A DNA stretch of 64,000 nt. Source: Tridacna crocea (lineage: Eukaryota; Mollusca; Bivalvia; Cardiida; Cardiidae). Position 1 is the stretch's first letter. The number at the start of each line of letters is the position of its first letter. Below are positions 1-10,465 of the stretch, one piece after another. Made by a program: the position numbers and the translations under genes. The notes under the pieces were generated by a model. The model saw only the letters and a list, made by a program, of their open reading frames with translations. It searched no databases and was not told the origin of the DNA. The stretch is from contig OX031062.1 in NCBI GenBank assembly GCA_943736015.1, positions 30,787,462-30,851,461 of the forward strand, written 5' to 3'.

Positions 1-190
1 CGGCTGCTAAGATAAAAAACTAGAGCTATCACTGAACGTAATCATACCCCCCACCAGCTCCTTGCCACCAAACAGGTCTTTGTCACACAATGCAGAATGG
101 TTGAGTACAAAAGTAAGAGTTGAACATGAGCGGCAAATTGTCACAAGATACGCCCGTCTTACCCCATGTTGTTAAGCTGGGGCATACACC
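1..190. other. No recognisable feature
   Basis: Unique-looking sequence before the tandem array. I see no open frame or repeat that I can support. Confidence 0.4.
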
Positions 191-966
191 GGACCAAATT
201 CAAGTATGAAAAACGACAAAGGGCAATAACTCAAAAATTAAGCGAGCAAGAGGTATGATTCCTGTGCACTGCACTCCCCCTTGATGAGATCTATCCATCC
301 ATGAAATTTCATAACCCTAGCTAGTATAGTTTGGAGATACGCTCCGGACAAAATTCAAGTATGAAAAACAACAAAGGGCAATAACTCAAAAATTAAGGGA
401 GCAGGAGTTATGATTCTTATGCACTGCAGCCCCCTTGATGAGATCTATCCACCCATGAAATTTCATAACCCTAGCTAGTATAGTTTTAGAGATATTCACC
501 GGACCAAATTCAAGTATGAAAAACAACAAAGGGCAATAACTCAAAAATTAAGTGAGCAGGAGTTATGATTCCTGTGCACTGCACTCCCCCTTGGTGAGAT
601 CTATCCAGCCATGAAATTTCATAACCCTAGCTAGTATAGTTTGGAGATACGCTCCGGACCAAATTCAAGTATTAAAAACAACAAAGGGCAATAACTCAGA
701 AATTAAGCAAGCAAGAGTTATAATTCCTGTGCACTGCACTCCCCGTCAATGAGATCTATCCACCCATGAAATTTCATAACCCTAGCTAGTATAGTTTCGG
801 AGATACACTCCGGACAAAATTCTACCCCCAGCTGGGTGGGGGGATAGAAATAGCTCAGCTGTCGCACTACAGCAGGGGTAAGACCCCCCCACTGTGCCTG
901 CCTGTTTGCCGTAGGCTGCAACTCGTGTCGTTCGATGACGGGATCCTGGCGGTTTAGTGGATTCAG
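191..966. repeat. 155-bp tandem repeat, four full units plus a partial
   Basis: The unit beginning GGACCAAATTCAAGTATGAA recurs at 191, 346, 501, 656 and 812, so the period is 155-156 bp. Each unit contains GGGCAATAACTC and a block ending CTAGCTAGTATAGTTT. The fifth unit diverges after about 15 bp, so the last ~140 bp of this interval are flank. Units differ at scattered bases only, which points to a fairly young or homogenised array. Short open frames on the minus strand here are repeat-derived and unlikely to be genes. Confidence 0.9.
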
Positions 967-1416
967 AGTATGGCCCTTTGATAGCTCTGTTTTTACAACA
1001 CACCACTTTGGCCTTGAACTGAACTAAACGAGGGGTCAGGAAGGCCCGTCCTGATCAATCGGCTGGTCATGCCGAGCCCTAGGGTGTTTTTCTGTTTTCT
1101 TTTACACATACATACACAGATATATCATTTCAGTTCTCTGTCATCAGTTGATGTATGTCAATACCCTAGAAGGCGATGGCTCATGGGCTAATCGGGTGAA
1201 GGTCTGGTGTTTGATTGACACTTGTGGATACCCAAAGATAGTCTATGCTTGGTATGACATTCTGCGGGCCTACATTTGTCCGGTCTAGCCCTTTCACTTC
1301 GAGTATATCACTGATGTATCCTTGTCATGATCTGAGTTGGATTTCCCCAGATCATGTCCCCTTGTTGGGCTCCGAGGCGGGTGGGGAGCATCGGTGATGA
1401 ATATTCAACAACAACT
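967..1416. other. Flank and probable 5' untranslated part of the retrotransposon
   Basis: No coding signal of its own. The 5' end of the retrotransposon must lie in or before this stretch, but I cannot fix it because I found no target-site duplication. Confidence 0.35.
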
Positions 1417-2922
1417 ATGGCTTCTCAAAAAAAGGCCAAGCGTGTACTATCTGACTCCGATTCAGAATCGGAATATTCAAGACCCTCTACAACATTTGCT
1501 CTGTTTTCAGTTATTCAATCTATTAACTCTTCTAAACCGGTAACAAAACTCTCTCCCTTCATCATTGAAAAATCCATTTCTGCAATCCTAGGAACACCAA
1601 AATCTGTTAAGAAACTTAAAGATGAAACATTACTTGTTGAGTGCATTTCACAACAACAGGTTAGAAACCTTCTAGGACACAAGAAACTTTTCAATCTTGA
1701 TGTCAAAATCTTTCCTCACAAGACTTTGAATACCTCCAAGGGAGTCATTAGATGCAAAGAGCTGAGCTTCTGTGACTCTATGGAGGAAATCAAAATAAAC
1801 CTTAAAAGCCAGGCTGTGTCTGATGTAAAGAGAATTTCAGTTCTCAGAAATGGTATTCGTAGAGATACCCATACCTACATCCTTACATTCTCTACGCCAA
1901 CTTTACCTACTTCAGTTAAAATTGGATTTCAATCTGTCAAGGTCGACGTTTATGTGCCCAATCTGTTGCGCTGTTATAGATGCCAACGGTACGGCCATCA
2001 TGAAAGTAACTGCAGAAGCACACCTGTTTGTCCCAGATGTGCTTTTGAGGGGGAAGACCATGACCAAAAGACTTGCAATAACCCCCCTCTCTGTGTCAAT
2101 TGCAAGTCCTCTCATCCTACCTTTTCCAAAGATTGTTCTGTTTGGAAAGATGAGAAAGAAATCCTGTCAGTCAAGTTTAAGGAGAATGTTACCTTCTTGG
2201 AAGCCAGGAAAACAGTTGAAAAACGCAGGTCTGATCAGGCTTTGTTGAGCAAAAGCACAACCTATGCAAATGTTGCTTCTCCTTTGCCTGCAAATGGACA
2301 TTGTCCAACCTGCGAACTGTTGGCAAAAAAACTTCTCCAAAAGTTTCCTGAAATGACTGATGATCTGAAAGCTCTCATTCCCAATATCCAAGTTGCAAAA
2401 CCTTCTACTCAGACTCAGCCTGCTTCTGAAACAAACAAAACCTCTTCTGCACTCTCAAAACCCACAAACTCTCCAAGTATTCCTTCAGAAAAAGCTTCAA
2501 AACCATCTACCTCCTTGCAAAATAGCTCTTCCAAAAAAGGTTCAAAACCATCTCCCCCTTCAGAAAAACCTCCAAAGAAACCACAACCTCCATCTTCACA
2601 ATCTACCACGAAATCTAATGTTTCATCTAAAGAGAGCAAATCTAGTCATACACCCCAATCTCCTAAAAGGTCTTCTTCAAGATCTAAACAACAACCAAGA
2701 GATACCCAAGGGTCTTGTGAAATTACAGTCAAAGTAAATGATCCTGTCCCTACCTCCAACAGATTTTCGGAGCTAGAGGACATGGATGCAGATGCTGAAA
2801 ATCTGGAAGGTGAGGCTTCAGATTCAGAAGCCTCTATCTGGTCCACTTCCAAAGATTTTTGGAACAAGGATTTTGACGCTTGGCAATCATCCAAAGCCGA
2901 GACATCTGTAATTAAATCTTAA
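1417..2922 (+). CDS. Retrotransposon ORF1, gag-like zinc-knuckle protein
   Basis: The frame is open for 501 codons from ATG 1417, in good context (ACAACTATGG). An in-frame ATG at 1354 would add 21 residues with no family feature, so I prefer 1417. Three consecutive CCHC knuckles lie at about residues 186-199 (CYRCQRYGHHESNC), 205-220 (CPRC..H..C) and 226-240 (CVNC..H..C). This triple arrangement is typical of ORF1 proteins of Jockey- and I-type LINEs, which bind element RNA in the RNP. The region from about 330 to 450 is rich in Ser, Lys and Pro and is probably disordered; the tail is acidic. The N-terminus has an acidic SDSDSESE patch. ORF1 ends 72 nt before the ORF2 start and is intact. Confidence 0.88.
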   Translation: MASQKKAKRVLSDSDSESEYSRPSTTFALFSVIQSINSSKPVTKLSPFIIEKSISAILGTPKSVKKLKDETLLVECISQQQVRNLLGHKKLFNLDVKIFPHKTLNTSKGVIRCKELSFCDSMEEIKINLKSQAVSDVKRISVLRNGIRRDTHTYILTFSTPTLPTSVKIGFQSVKVDVYVPNLLRCYRCQRYGHHESNCRSTPVCPRCAFEGEDHDQKTCNNPPLCVNCKSSHPTFSKDCSVWKDEKEILSVKFKENVTFLEARKTVEKRRSDQALLSKSTTYANVASPLPANGHCPTCELLAKKLLQKFPEMTDDLKALIPNIQVAKPSTQTQPASETNKTSSALSKPTNSPSIPSEKASKPSTSLQNSSSKKGSKPSPPSEKPPKKPQPPSSQSTTKSNVSSKESKSSHTPQSPKRSSSRSKQQPRDTQGSCEITVKVNDPVPTSNRFSELEDMDADAENLEGEASDSEASIWSTSKDFWNKDFDAWQSSKAETSVIKS

Positions 2923-2994
2923 CCACACTATTTTAGAATGCATTGGTTTACGGCCTCGTTTTTTACTTTAGTCTTTGTACTTTCCTCATGCACT

Positions 2995-5637
2995 ATGGAT
3001 ACCATAATCCAGTGGAATTGTCGAGGTCTGAAGTCAAACTTTGACGAACTTTCACTCTTAATCAATGACCACAAACCAGTTGCTGTTTGTCTGCAAGAAA
3101 CCTTCCTTAAACGGGAGGATGATATCACTATCAAATATCATTCTGTTTACAACAAGATTTTTACCGAAGGTGAAAAAGCCAGAGGAGGTGTTTCTGTTAT
3201 TGTAAACAACAACATTCCTCACAAAGTTATCTCTTTAAATACAAACCTGCAAGCTGTTGCTGTCAGGTTATCTATACACAGTGCTGTTACACTGTGTTCT
3301 TTATATCTCCCGCCAAGCATACCTATCAATGAGACCAATCTGAATGATCTCATTTCACAATTGCCATCCCCCTATATCCTTGCTGGGGACTTTAATGGTC
3401 ACAATGTTATTTGGGGTTGCAATGACACCAACCAGAGAGGTCTACAGTTAGAAAACTTCATTTCGAACAACTCTCTGTCTTTCATGAATGATAACAAATC
3501 CAAAACCTACTTGCATCCAGCAACTGGATCTTACTCTTCCATTGATTTAACATTATGCAGCCCAGTCCTACTTCCCAATTTTACTTGGAAAGTGACTGAG
3601 GATTTGTGTGGAAGTGATCACTTCCCCATCATCCTTTCACCTACACAACCGTCCAGCAGTGTATGACCACAGAAATGGAAGCTTTCCAAAGCCAATTGGA
3701 ATAAATTTGAAACCCTATGTGAACAGACCATTACACATGATAAATTTGGAAATTGCGATGATCCTGCAAAACGTTTCACTTCCTTATTAATTGATGCAGC
3801 TAAACAGTCCGTCCCTCAGACCTCGACAAACCCAAAACGACCTGAAAAGCCTTGGTACAATGATGATTGTAAACAGGCTGTCAGAGACAGAAAACAGGCC
3901 CTTAGAAAATTTAATCTCAGGCCTACCAAAGACAATCTTAACTTATTCCGTATTTCCAGGGCAAAAGCCCGTCGTACCATTAGAGAAAATAAGCGCAAGG
4001 CCTGGAGACAATATGTCTCTAAGTTGAATAGTAGAACTACTACTAAAAAAACCTGGGATATGATCAGAAAGATCAATGGCAAAGGCCAGTCCCCTCTTAG
4101 TCACCTTGAAGTTAACAATACTTCATTGGAATCTCCCAAGGATATAGCTGATGCTCTTGCTGACACCTTTTGCAAAAAGTCTTCCTCTGCAAACTATTCA
4201 GAAAAGTTTCAGAGGAATAAAGCTAGAGAAGAAAAGAAAAAGCTTAATTTCAAGTCCTCGAATTCAGAGCATTATAATAAACTCTTCACTTTTAAAGAAT
4301 TAAAATCTGTTCTGAATAAAGCTCATGATTCTTCTCCTGGCCCAGATAAAGTTCATTACCAGTTTTTAAAACACTTACCTTTTACTTCCCTCTCAGTTTT
4401 ACTTGATATTTTTAATGATATCTGGCAGTCAGGTGATTTTCCTGCATCCTGGCGGGAGGCACTAGTCATTCCTATCCCAAAACCTGGCAAAGATGGTAGT
4501 GAGCCGGCCAACTATCGGCCAATAGCCCTTACTAGTTGTCTCTGCAAGACCCTAGAACGTATGGTCAACGACAGGCTTGTCTGGTTTTTAGAAAAAAAAC
4601 ACCTCATTGTTGATGTACAGAGTGGATTTCGTCGCCAGCGTGGCACCATAGATCATCTTGTCCGCTTTGAAACCTTTGTCAGAGAAGCCTTTATTAATAG
4701 ACAGCATGTAGTTTCTGTCTTTTTTGACCTTGAAAGCGCTTACGATACAACCTGGAAATACGGAATTCTTAAAGACTTACATGACTTTGGTCTTCGAGGC
4801 CGTCTTCCTCTTTTTATTTCAGCCTTCTTGGATGAACGTCTTTTCCGCGTCCGAGTTGGTAATACTGTCTCGGGAGCCCGTGAACAGGAAATGGGTGTAC
4901 CCCAAGGATGTATTCTCTCTGTTACACTTTTCAGTGTAAAAATAAACAGTATAGTTAAAGCTATCTGTCCTGGTGTAGACTGTTCCCTTTATGTTGATGA
5001 CTTCGTCATATGCTTCAGATCTCGAAATATGAATATTATTGAGAGACAACTTCAGCAATGTCTCAACAAATTGCAAACATGGTCTGATGAAAATGGCTTC
5101 AAATTTTCAAAGTCCAAAACTAAGTGCATGCACCTCTGTAATCTACGAGGTGTTCATCCAGATCCTGAACTTTATCTGGACAAAACTAAAATTGAAGTTG
5201 TTTCTGAGTTTAAATTTCTTGGAGTCATCTTTGTCAGAAAGCTTTCTTTCCTTCCTCACATCACTACACTTAAAAAGAAGTGCAAGAAGGCTCTTAATCT
5301 TCTTAAGGTTGTGGCTCATTCTGAATGGGGAGCAGACCGTAAAGTCCTCTTGCGGCTTTATCGGTCTTTAGTTCGCTCCAAGTTGGACTATGGATCTGTT
5401 GTATACGGATTGGCCCGTAAATCCTATCTGAAAATTCTCGACTCTATACATCACGAAGGTCTAGGTCTTGTACTTGGAGCTTTCAGAACTTCTCCCGTCA
5501 ATAGTCTTTATGTTGAGGCTAATGAACCTTCTCTTTCTTACAGGAGAGAAAAACTCTCACTTCAATATATTTTAAAACTTAAGTCGAATCGTTTTAATCC
5601 AACTCACAGGCCTCCTAGCAGGCCAAAACAAAAATAA
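2995..5637 (+). pseudogene. Retrotransposon ORF2 (endonuclease + reverse transcriptase) with one in-frame stop
   Basis: One frame runs 881 codons from ATG 2995 to TAA 5635-5637, interrupted only by TGA at 3664-3666 (codon 224). Before it is an EEP-type endonuclease with WNCRG (Asn8), QET (Glu35), GDFNGHN (131-137), SSIDLTL and GSDHFP (His209). After it is a reverse transcriptase with FFDLESAYD (catalytic Asp578), GVPQG (634-638) and YVDD (666-669), then a thumb-like tail. ORF2 would nick the target and prime cDNA synthesis. The tail stops shortly after the thumb, with no RNase H or CCHC, so either this clade lacks them or the 3' end is truncated. The TGA fits a single C-to-T change of CGA at a CpG. 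Confidence 0.88.
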
Positions 5638-6082
5638 AGGTTTTTATAAAGGCTCCAATGTATGAAAATAAAGGCCTTTTATTGTAAAATATGAAAAAAT
5701 AAAGAGTAAATAAAGGCTATTTTCATCGAAGTTCTCATTTCTTTATTAAACCCACAGTCATATCAAAGTCATTTTTTGATGTTACATACTGTTTGAATTA
5801 TGCAATATAATACATACCTTATTTAATGTGTATACCTATTTTCTCTGCATATTTATATCATACATAGCTCCTGTTTTACAGTGTAGGATCTACATCACCT
5901 TTGTTCAGAATGCATTGTTGAGAAATAGAGCAGACAAAAAGCTACAGACCGACCGACTGACCGACGGACCGACCGACAAGCTGAATCCTATATACCCCCC
6001 AAACAGAGTTTTAGGGGGTATAAAAATGTAAAATGAAAACATTGGAGCCAGGCTCTTTGAAACAGAGGTAATAATGTATCTG
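5638..6082. other. Retrotransposon tail and flank, no gene
   Basis: Contains the AATAAAG-rich tail to about 5731 and a short GACC-type simple repeat at about 5947-5980. The open frame at 5828-6031 has no recognisable features. Confidence 0.5.
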
Positions 6083-6311
6083 TTAACCCTTTCCCAAACG
6101 ACAAACTTCTGGACTTGACCAAATTGAAAGCATTTGCAGACGATAATTCAGCTCTTGCTGAAAAGATGATTTCTGTCTATGATAGGGTAGAAAACATTGT
6201 AGGAAAAGGAGAAAATGCTGGTTACCAGCATTTTCTCCTTTTCCCACAATTTTTTCAAAAGGCTACTATTCCAGACCCGTAAAAACCAGGGATTGTTTGA
6301 GAAAGGGTTAA
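6083..6311 (+). mobile_element. Family A TTAA foldback MITE
   Basis: Complete copy bounded by TTAA, with inverted ends CCCTTTCCCAAAC / GTTTGAGAAAGGG and the central hairpin core AAATGCTGGTTACCAGCATTT. It is the variant with CCCAAACGAC ends also seen at 17173 and 58229. Confidence 0.9.
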
Positions 6312-6609
6312 AAAAATGACCTAGATTGGCCTGCGCATTCTGTGCAGACTGACCTGGTTTAATTTTTTTGTTATTGGTCAATTTACTGCCTAGGACCATT
6401 CTGTTTCATGATTTAGTCTGTAATTGGACAATAAGGTTATAATTATATTAGGAACTGCTTGGTATGATGTATCACAAAGATGTATCAAACCCCCCTTTCA
6501 CAAGAGCACCACTCAGTTTATACTGATTAACCCTTGACCACACAGTGAAATTTTATACCTATTCAAATTGAAAGCAATTTCATAGTGGCTCAAATGACAC
6601 AATTTTTCT

Positions 6610-6836
6610 TTAACTCTTTACCACACAAGAAAATTTTAGACTGGTCCAAAATGAAAGCATTTGTAGACCACAAAATAAAGGTAACTGAAAAATTGAAATT
6701 TGGTATGGGAAGGGTAGAAAACACTTTGGGAAAAGAAGAAAATGCTGGTTACCAGCATTTTCTCCTTTTCCCAGTGTTTTCAAAAGGCTTCTTCCTCAGG
6801 GTCATCAAAAGTCGGAATTGTGTGGTAAAGAGTTAA
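6610..6836 (+). mobile_element. Family A TTAA foldback MITE
   Basis: Complete, TTAA at both ends, GGTTACCAGC core intact, left arm carrying the AAAGCATTTG block. It is followed directly by a partial second right half. Confidence 0.9.
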
Positions 6837-6965
6837 TAGGGTAGAAAACTTTGTGGAAAAAGGAAAAAATGCTGGTCACCAGCATTTTCTCCTTTTAGCA
6901 CAATGTTTTCATTAGGCTTCTTTCTCAGGGTCATTGAAAGACGTCATTGTGTGGTAAAGAGTTAA
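6837..6965 (+). mobile_element. Family A, partial right half duplicated in tandem
   Basis: Repeats the hairpin (core GGTCACCAGC) and right arm of the preceding copy and ends in GGTAAAGAGTTAA. It has no left arm, so it probably arose by local duplication. Confidence 0.8.
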
Positions 6966-6989
6966 AATGAATGTATTCAAGAGACAAAC

Positions 6990-7050
6990 CTGTTTCTGTG
7001 TAGTTTGCATATTCTCTTTCACCAGCACTGTCTCCAGTTGGCTCTGAAAC
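6990..7050 (-). CDS. Host gene exon 11 (last found), partial gene end
   Basis: 61 nt; it starts in phase 0 and leaves one base, encoding VSEPTGDSAGEREYANYTET plus a split Gly. The acceptor is TGATTATAG and the donor is CAG|GTTTGT. The frame agrees with exon 10. The segment resembles exon 5 in being a short polar stretch next to a Gly-Pro-Gly exon. No stop codon follows, so the gene should continue to lower coordinates, past the retrotransposon or out of the window. Being short and with a modest donor, it is less certain than exons 7-10. Confidence 0.6.
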
Positions 7051-7718
7051 CTATAATCAATTTTGATTAATTCCATTGCACAAATGAGTTGATTCAGTAA
7101 ATGCCATCAATCTCTGAGAAAAATGCACACATGGTTAAAATTATGACAATTACTTGATGCAGCTGATGAAGACCTTTGTTCTGCTTTTAAATAAGTATAA
7201 TGCAATGTAACCATAACATGAAATACAAAAAAGCAAGACAGAAGTGATGGGTTAATATCACTTAAAGTTAAAGCTTTATATCCTGTTGACTTCTTTTTTC
7301 ATCTCACAGCAAGCCATTTTTGAAATCATTTCTACATTAGAACTTACTATGTGTGCAATATCTTTTGTTATGATGCTTTCTTGTGTATAAATTTTGTACA
7401 TGGAACTTCAATATTTATGTTGATTATACATATTTCAAAAAAAAAAATGTCTGTTTTCTTTGGCAAATTGGTTGGAGGAGCTTCACTGCCATCTACTCAC
7501 AAGTATCAAAATAAAATGTAAGAATTGTGTTCAAAAGCACTTGATACCATATAAAACCTGCTTGGTTTGCTTTTGAGGCTATATTACAGTGTAACAAGAA
7601 CAGGTCTGGAAAAAAAGCAAAATGAATATGACAGCATGTTGTAACCAAGGATGGCAATGAGACATTTGTCCACTCTAAATATCCATGAATGAACTGTTAC
7701 GTAATTGTTACTACTTAC
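7051..7718. other. Intron 10 of the host gene
   Basis: No MITE or other repeat that I recognise. AT-rich with short poly-A runs. Confidence 0.5.
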
Positions 7719-7822
7719 AAGTGGTTGTTGGCAACCATTATCAACTCTCAAGTTCTTAATGTCATTTCCTTGTAAGTAGCTTATCCCTGGGCCACCTGCT
7801 TCACCATTGATAGAGCCACCTC
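7719..7822 (-). CDS. Host gene exon 10, Gly-rich GPG segment
   Basis: 104 nt; the acceptor is GTGTTAAAG|GA and the donor CTT|GTAAGTAG is strong. It begins with two bases completing a Gly codon from exon 9 and ends in phase 0. It encodes GGSINGEAGGPGISYLQGND, followed by a segment containing NGC. The AGGPGxxY pattern resembles exon 6 (PGGPGTVYF), so the same module seems to occur twice in the protein. Function unknown; extracellular by the signal peptide of exon 1. Confidence 0.78.
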
Positions 7823-7996
7823 CTTTAACACAAAAAGAATGTCAGAGCTTCAGATAAATATAAGAATAAGATTCTGAAACTGTGTGATCAGTTTGCAGAA
7901 ATCCAGAGGGCAATAAAATTTTAGATGAAACACCTGATTGTTTAGCGTTAAAGAGACTGAGGGGACCCTCATAAGACCTGTCCCGCTGAGACATTT

Positions 7997-8253
7997 TTAG
8001 CCCTTTATCACACATTCCCAAGTTTTAACTACCCTGAAGAAGTAGATGCCTTTTGAAAACATAGTAGGAAATTGAGAAAGAACTGGTAACAAGGATGGGA
8101 AAAGGTGAAATATATGCTTGTTGTCAACATTTTCTCACAATGTTTTCTATACTATCATAGAAAGTAATCATCGTTCTGGCAACATTTAATTTGCTTTCTG
8201 CAAATACTTTCATTTTAGCACAGGCCAATTTTTTTCATTTGGAAAAGAGTTAA
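7997..8253 (-). mobile_element. Family A, diverged copy
   Basis: Right-arm block comes first and the copy ends GGAAAAGAGTTAA. The hairpin is badly decayed, so this is an old copy. Confidence 0.65.
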
Positions 8254-8379
8254 TAAGTAAGAACCTACCATGTAAGTTATAGAGAATAGCAAAGATTAGT
8301 ATTATGCTTTTAGCACTGCACCTCAGTCACTGATGTTTTTATTATGTAATGAAGACAGATATTAATATCTGCATATGAG

Positions 8380-8596
8380 TTAACCTTTTACCAAACAACA
8401 AAATTTTAGACTGGTCCTAATTGAAAGCACTTGCAGAGGACAAAATAAAATAACTCTAATATTGAAATTTGTTTCCTGCAGGGTAGAAGACATTGTGAGA
8501 GAAGGAGAAAATGCTGGTTCTCCTTCTCCCACAATGTGTTCAAAAGGCTTCCTTCTCAGGGTCGTAAAAACCAGGGATGGTTTGGTAAAAGGTTAA
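8380..8596 (+). mobile_element. Family A, first of a TTAA-sharing pair
   Basis: TTAACCTTTTACCAAACAAC start and GGTAAAAGGTTAA end. The hairpin has lost the ACCAGC half of its centre. Its right TTAA (8593-8596) is also the left TTAA of the next copy. Confidence 0.82.
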
Positions 8597-8818
8597 CTGT
8601 TTACAACACAGTCCTGAGCTTTAAAGACCCTGAGATAGAAGCATTTAGAAAACATAGTGGGAAAAGGCAAAAATGATGGTTTTCTGCATTTTTTCCTTTT
8701 CCCATAATGATTTTGACCCGATCAAAAACAAGTTCCATCATTTGAGTCACATTTAAATTGTTGTCTGGAAATGCTTTCAATTTGGGCAAGTCTGCACTTT
8801 TGTCATAGTAAACATTAA
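8593..8818 (-). mobile_element. Family A, second of a TTAA-sharing pair
   Basis: Inverted relative to the preceding copy, sharing the TTAA between them. The hairpin core is mutated (GATGGTTTTCTGC). Confidence 0.78.
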
Positions 8819-8918
8819 AGTAAATAAGTAATTAGAAGATTCTGTTTCTAAAGGTGACTATGGGGATATGGCTAAAATTTTCTATAATCTGATAGAGAAA
8901 AAAATAGAAGAAAAAAAC

Positions 8919-9105
8919 CTTTGGTCTGGATGAGACCAGAATGAAATTGTCCAACTTTGAAGAATGAATGAACTCTTCCCCCTGCTCCACCTCCTCCTTT
9001 TCCTTGGGCACTACCTCCATTTGAATAAAGATGGCCAGTTAATGTAAAAGTGTTCTCACACTGAAAGAAAAGATTCCCTCCACTTCCTCCCCCTCCAAGG
9101 TTATG
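8919..9105 (-). CDS. Host gene exon 9, glycine-rich module
   Basis: 187 nt; acceptor TTTTCAG|CAT, donor AAAG|GTTTTT (weak). Phase 0 start, phase 1 end. It encodes HNLGGGGSGGNLFFQCENTF and later GGGGAGGRVHSFF; the GGGGxGGR motif matches exon 2. Exons 8 and 9 together form one phase 1-1 unit equivalent to exon 2. Glycine-rich segments of this kind may form tight turns between beta strands in large secreted proteins. That structural reading is inference. Confidence 0.8.
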
Positions 9106-9224
9106 CTGAAAATGCAAGCAAATTTTATTATGTCAGTATTTTCTGATTTTTAAATTCAAGTAGTCATAACAATTATTGAAATACTTTGCAGGTTATCTGT
9201 GCCAAGAGGTTGGTTTTATGAAGC

Positions 9225-9400
9225 GGTAACACTAAAATATGCCACAGCAGTTATTTACACAACAGATAAAGGTAGGTGCAAAATCTTTTAGGCCTAGGCC
9301 TTTCGGTTAGAAATGGGAATATTTTTCAAACTTCCTCTATATAGGGCACTGTAAAACTTGTAACAACCAGGGCAGGCCAAGTTTTGACTCCTGGTCTATA
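9225..9400. repeat. Dispersed repeat O, copy 1
   Basis: Shares GCCTAGGCCTTT..GGTTAG and TGTAAAACTTG blocks with 9660-9757 and 10340-10460. No coding capacity. Confidence 0.5.
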
Positions 9401-9411
9401 ATCTGAGGAAT

Positions 9412-9641
9412 CGTAACTCATTACCAAACAACAATATTTTAGGCTTGTCCAAATCAAAAACATTTGCAGACAACAAAATAAAAGTGACTGAAAATTTGAA
9501 ATTTGTTTTGTAAAGGGTAGAAAACAATGTGGGAAAAGGAGAGAGTGCTGGTTACCAGCATTTTCTCCTTTTCCCACAATGTTTTCTAAAAGCTTCTTTC
9601 TCAGGGTCGTCAAAAGTAGAGATTGTGTGGTAATGGGTTAA
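9412..9641 (+). mobile_element. Family A TTAA foldback MITE
   Basis: Variant with CATTACC ends. Hairpin core intact; ends GGTAATGGGTTAA; left terminus slightly decayed (GTAACTCATTACC). Confidence 0.87.
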
Positions 9642-9659
9642 TAGAGGCTCACTAAAACT

Positions 9660-9757
9660 ATATGCAAAAAAGTAGCCCTAGGCCTAAATGTCAGGAACAG
9701 AAAGGTTTTTAAAGTTTCCACTAAGTAAACAGATGTAAAATATGTTACCCCCAGGGC
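9660..9757. repeat. Dispersed repeat O, copy 2
   Basis: CCCTAGGCCTAAATGT and TTTTAAAGTTTCCACTA blocks match the other O copies. Confidence 0.45.
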
Positions 9758-10243
9758 AGGCCCGTCGGAAGGAAATTTCGTTTGATCCGGCCAATATGGC
9801 GAGTGACGAAGTCGTCAAGCCATGCTTGGGGGGCATGCTTCCCCGGAAAAATATTACGCATTTAACCCATTACCACACAATCCCTACTTTTGATGCCCCT
9901 GAGAATGAAGCCTTTAGAAAACATTGTGGGGAAAAGGAGAAAATGCTGGTAACCAGCATTTTCTCCTTTTCCCACAATGTTTTCTACCCTTCACAAAATA
10001 AATTTCACATTTTCAGTCACTTTTATTTTTTTGTCTGCAAATGCTTATAAATTGGACCAGTCTAAAATATTGTTGTTTGGTAATGGGTTAAGCCATGCTA
10101 GGGGGGTCCTAAGACGCTCTCTGGTGCATTCTGGCACATTTATTGAGGTTTATATTTTTTTTCGAAAATTGGTCTGGCCATTTTTCATTTTCGGCCAAAA
10201 ATTTGGTCCGGCCATGGCCGCACCGGCCCGACCGCTTCAGACA
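9758..10243. mobile_element. GC-rich family K element, split by a family A MITE
   Basis: Ends AGGCCCGTCGGAAGG and ..CCGGCCCGACCGCTTC; the middle has CGAAAATTGGTCTGGCC. The same sequence occurs inverted at 62630-62905. Here a family A copy interrupts it at TTAA (9862-10091). Open frames inside are not gene-like. Confidence 0.75.
9862..10091 (-). mobile_element. Family A MITE nested in family K
   Basis: Complete 230-bp copy, TTAA at both ends. The interrupted K copy gives its relative age: A inserted after K. Confidence 0.88.
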
Positions 10244-10339
10244 GCCTTGCAGGGACAGGGCTAATTTTGATCCAAAGGCTATAATTTTAAGAGTAAAATT
10301 TTGCAAAGTTCTATCAGATAAAGCTACCAGCTTAATTTG

Positions 10340-10460
10340 GTAGCCCTACGCCTTATGGTTAGGAACAAGAAGACTTTTAAAGTTTTCACTAGATCTATAT
10401 AAGGACACATGTAAAACTTGGAACCCTGGCAAATTTTGACTCAAGGGCCATTATTTGGAG
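10340..10460. repeat. Dispersed repeat O, copy 3
   Basis: Contains GGTTAGGAAC and ATGTAAAACTTGG in the same order as copies 1 and 2. Confidence 0.45.
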
Positions 10461-10465
10461 AAATT

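Larger units (their letters stand above)
1337..5731 (+). mobile_element. Near-complete non-LTR retrotransposon, Jockey/I-like
   Basis: Two consecutive ORFs on the plus strand have the layout of a LINE of the Jockey/I type: a zinc-knuckle nucleic-acid binding ORF1, then an ORF2 with an apurinic-type endonuclease and a reverse transcriptase. The 3' region (5638-5731) is A-rich and repeats AATAAAG several times; it may serve as tail and polyadenylation signal. No RNase H domain follows the reverse transcriptase. Only one inactivating change is visible, so the insertion is young. It lies opposite in strand to the host gene and downstream of its last exon that I found. Outer limits are approximate. 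Confidence 0.85.

Noticed and set aside
718-1006. Minus-strand frames at the left end as an exon of the host gene
   Set aside because: They derive from the tandem repeat and its flank; no splice sites or Gly-rich/strand pattern.
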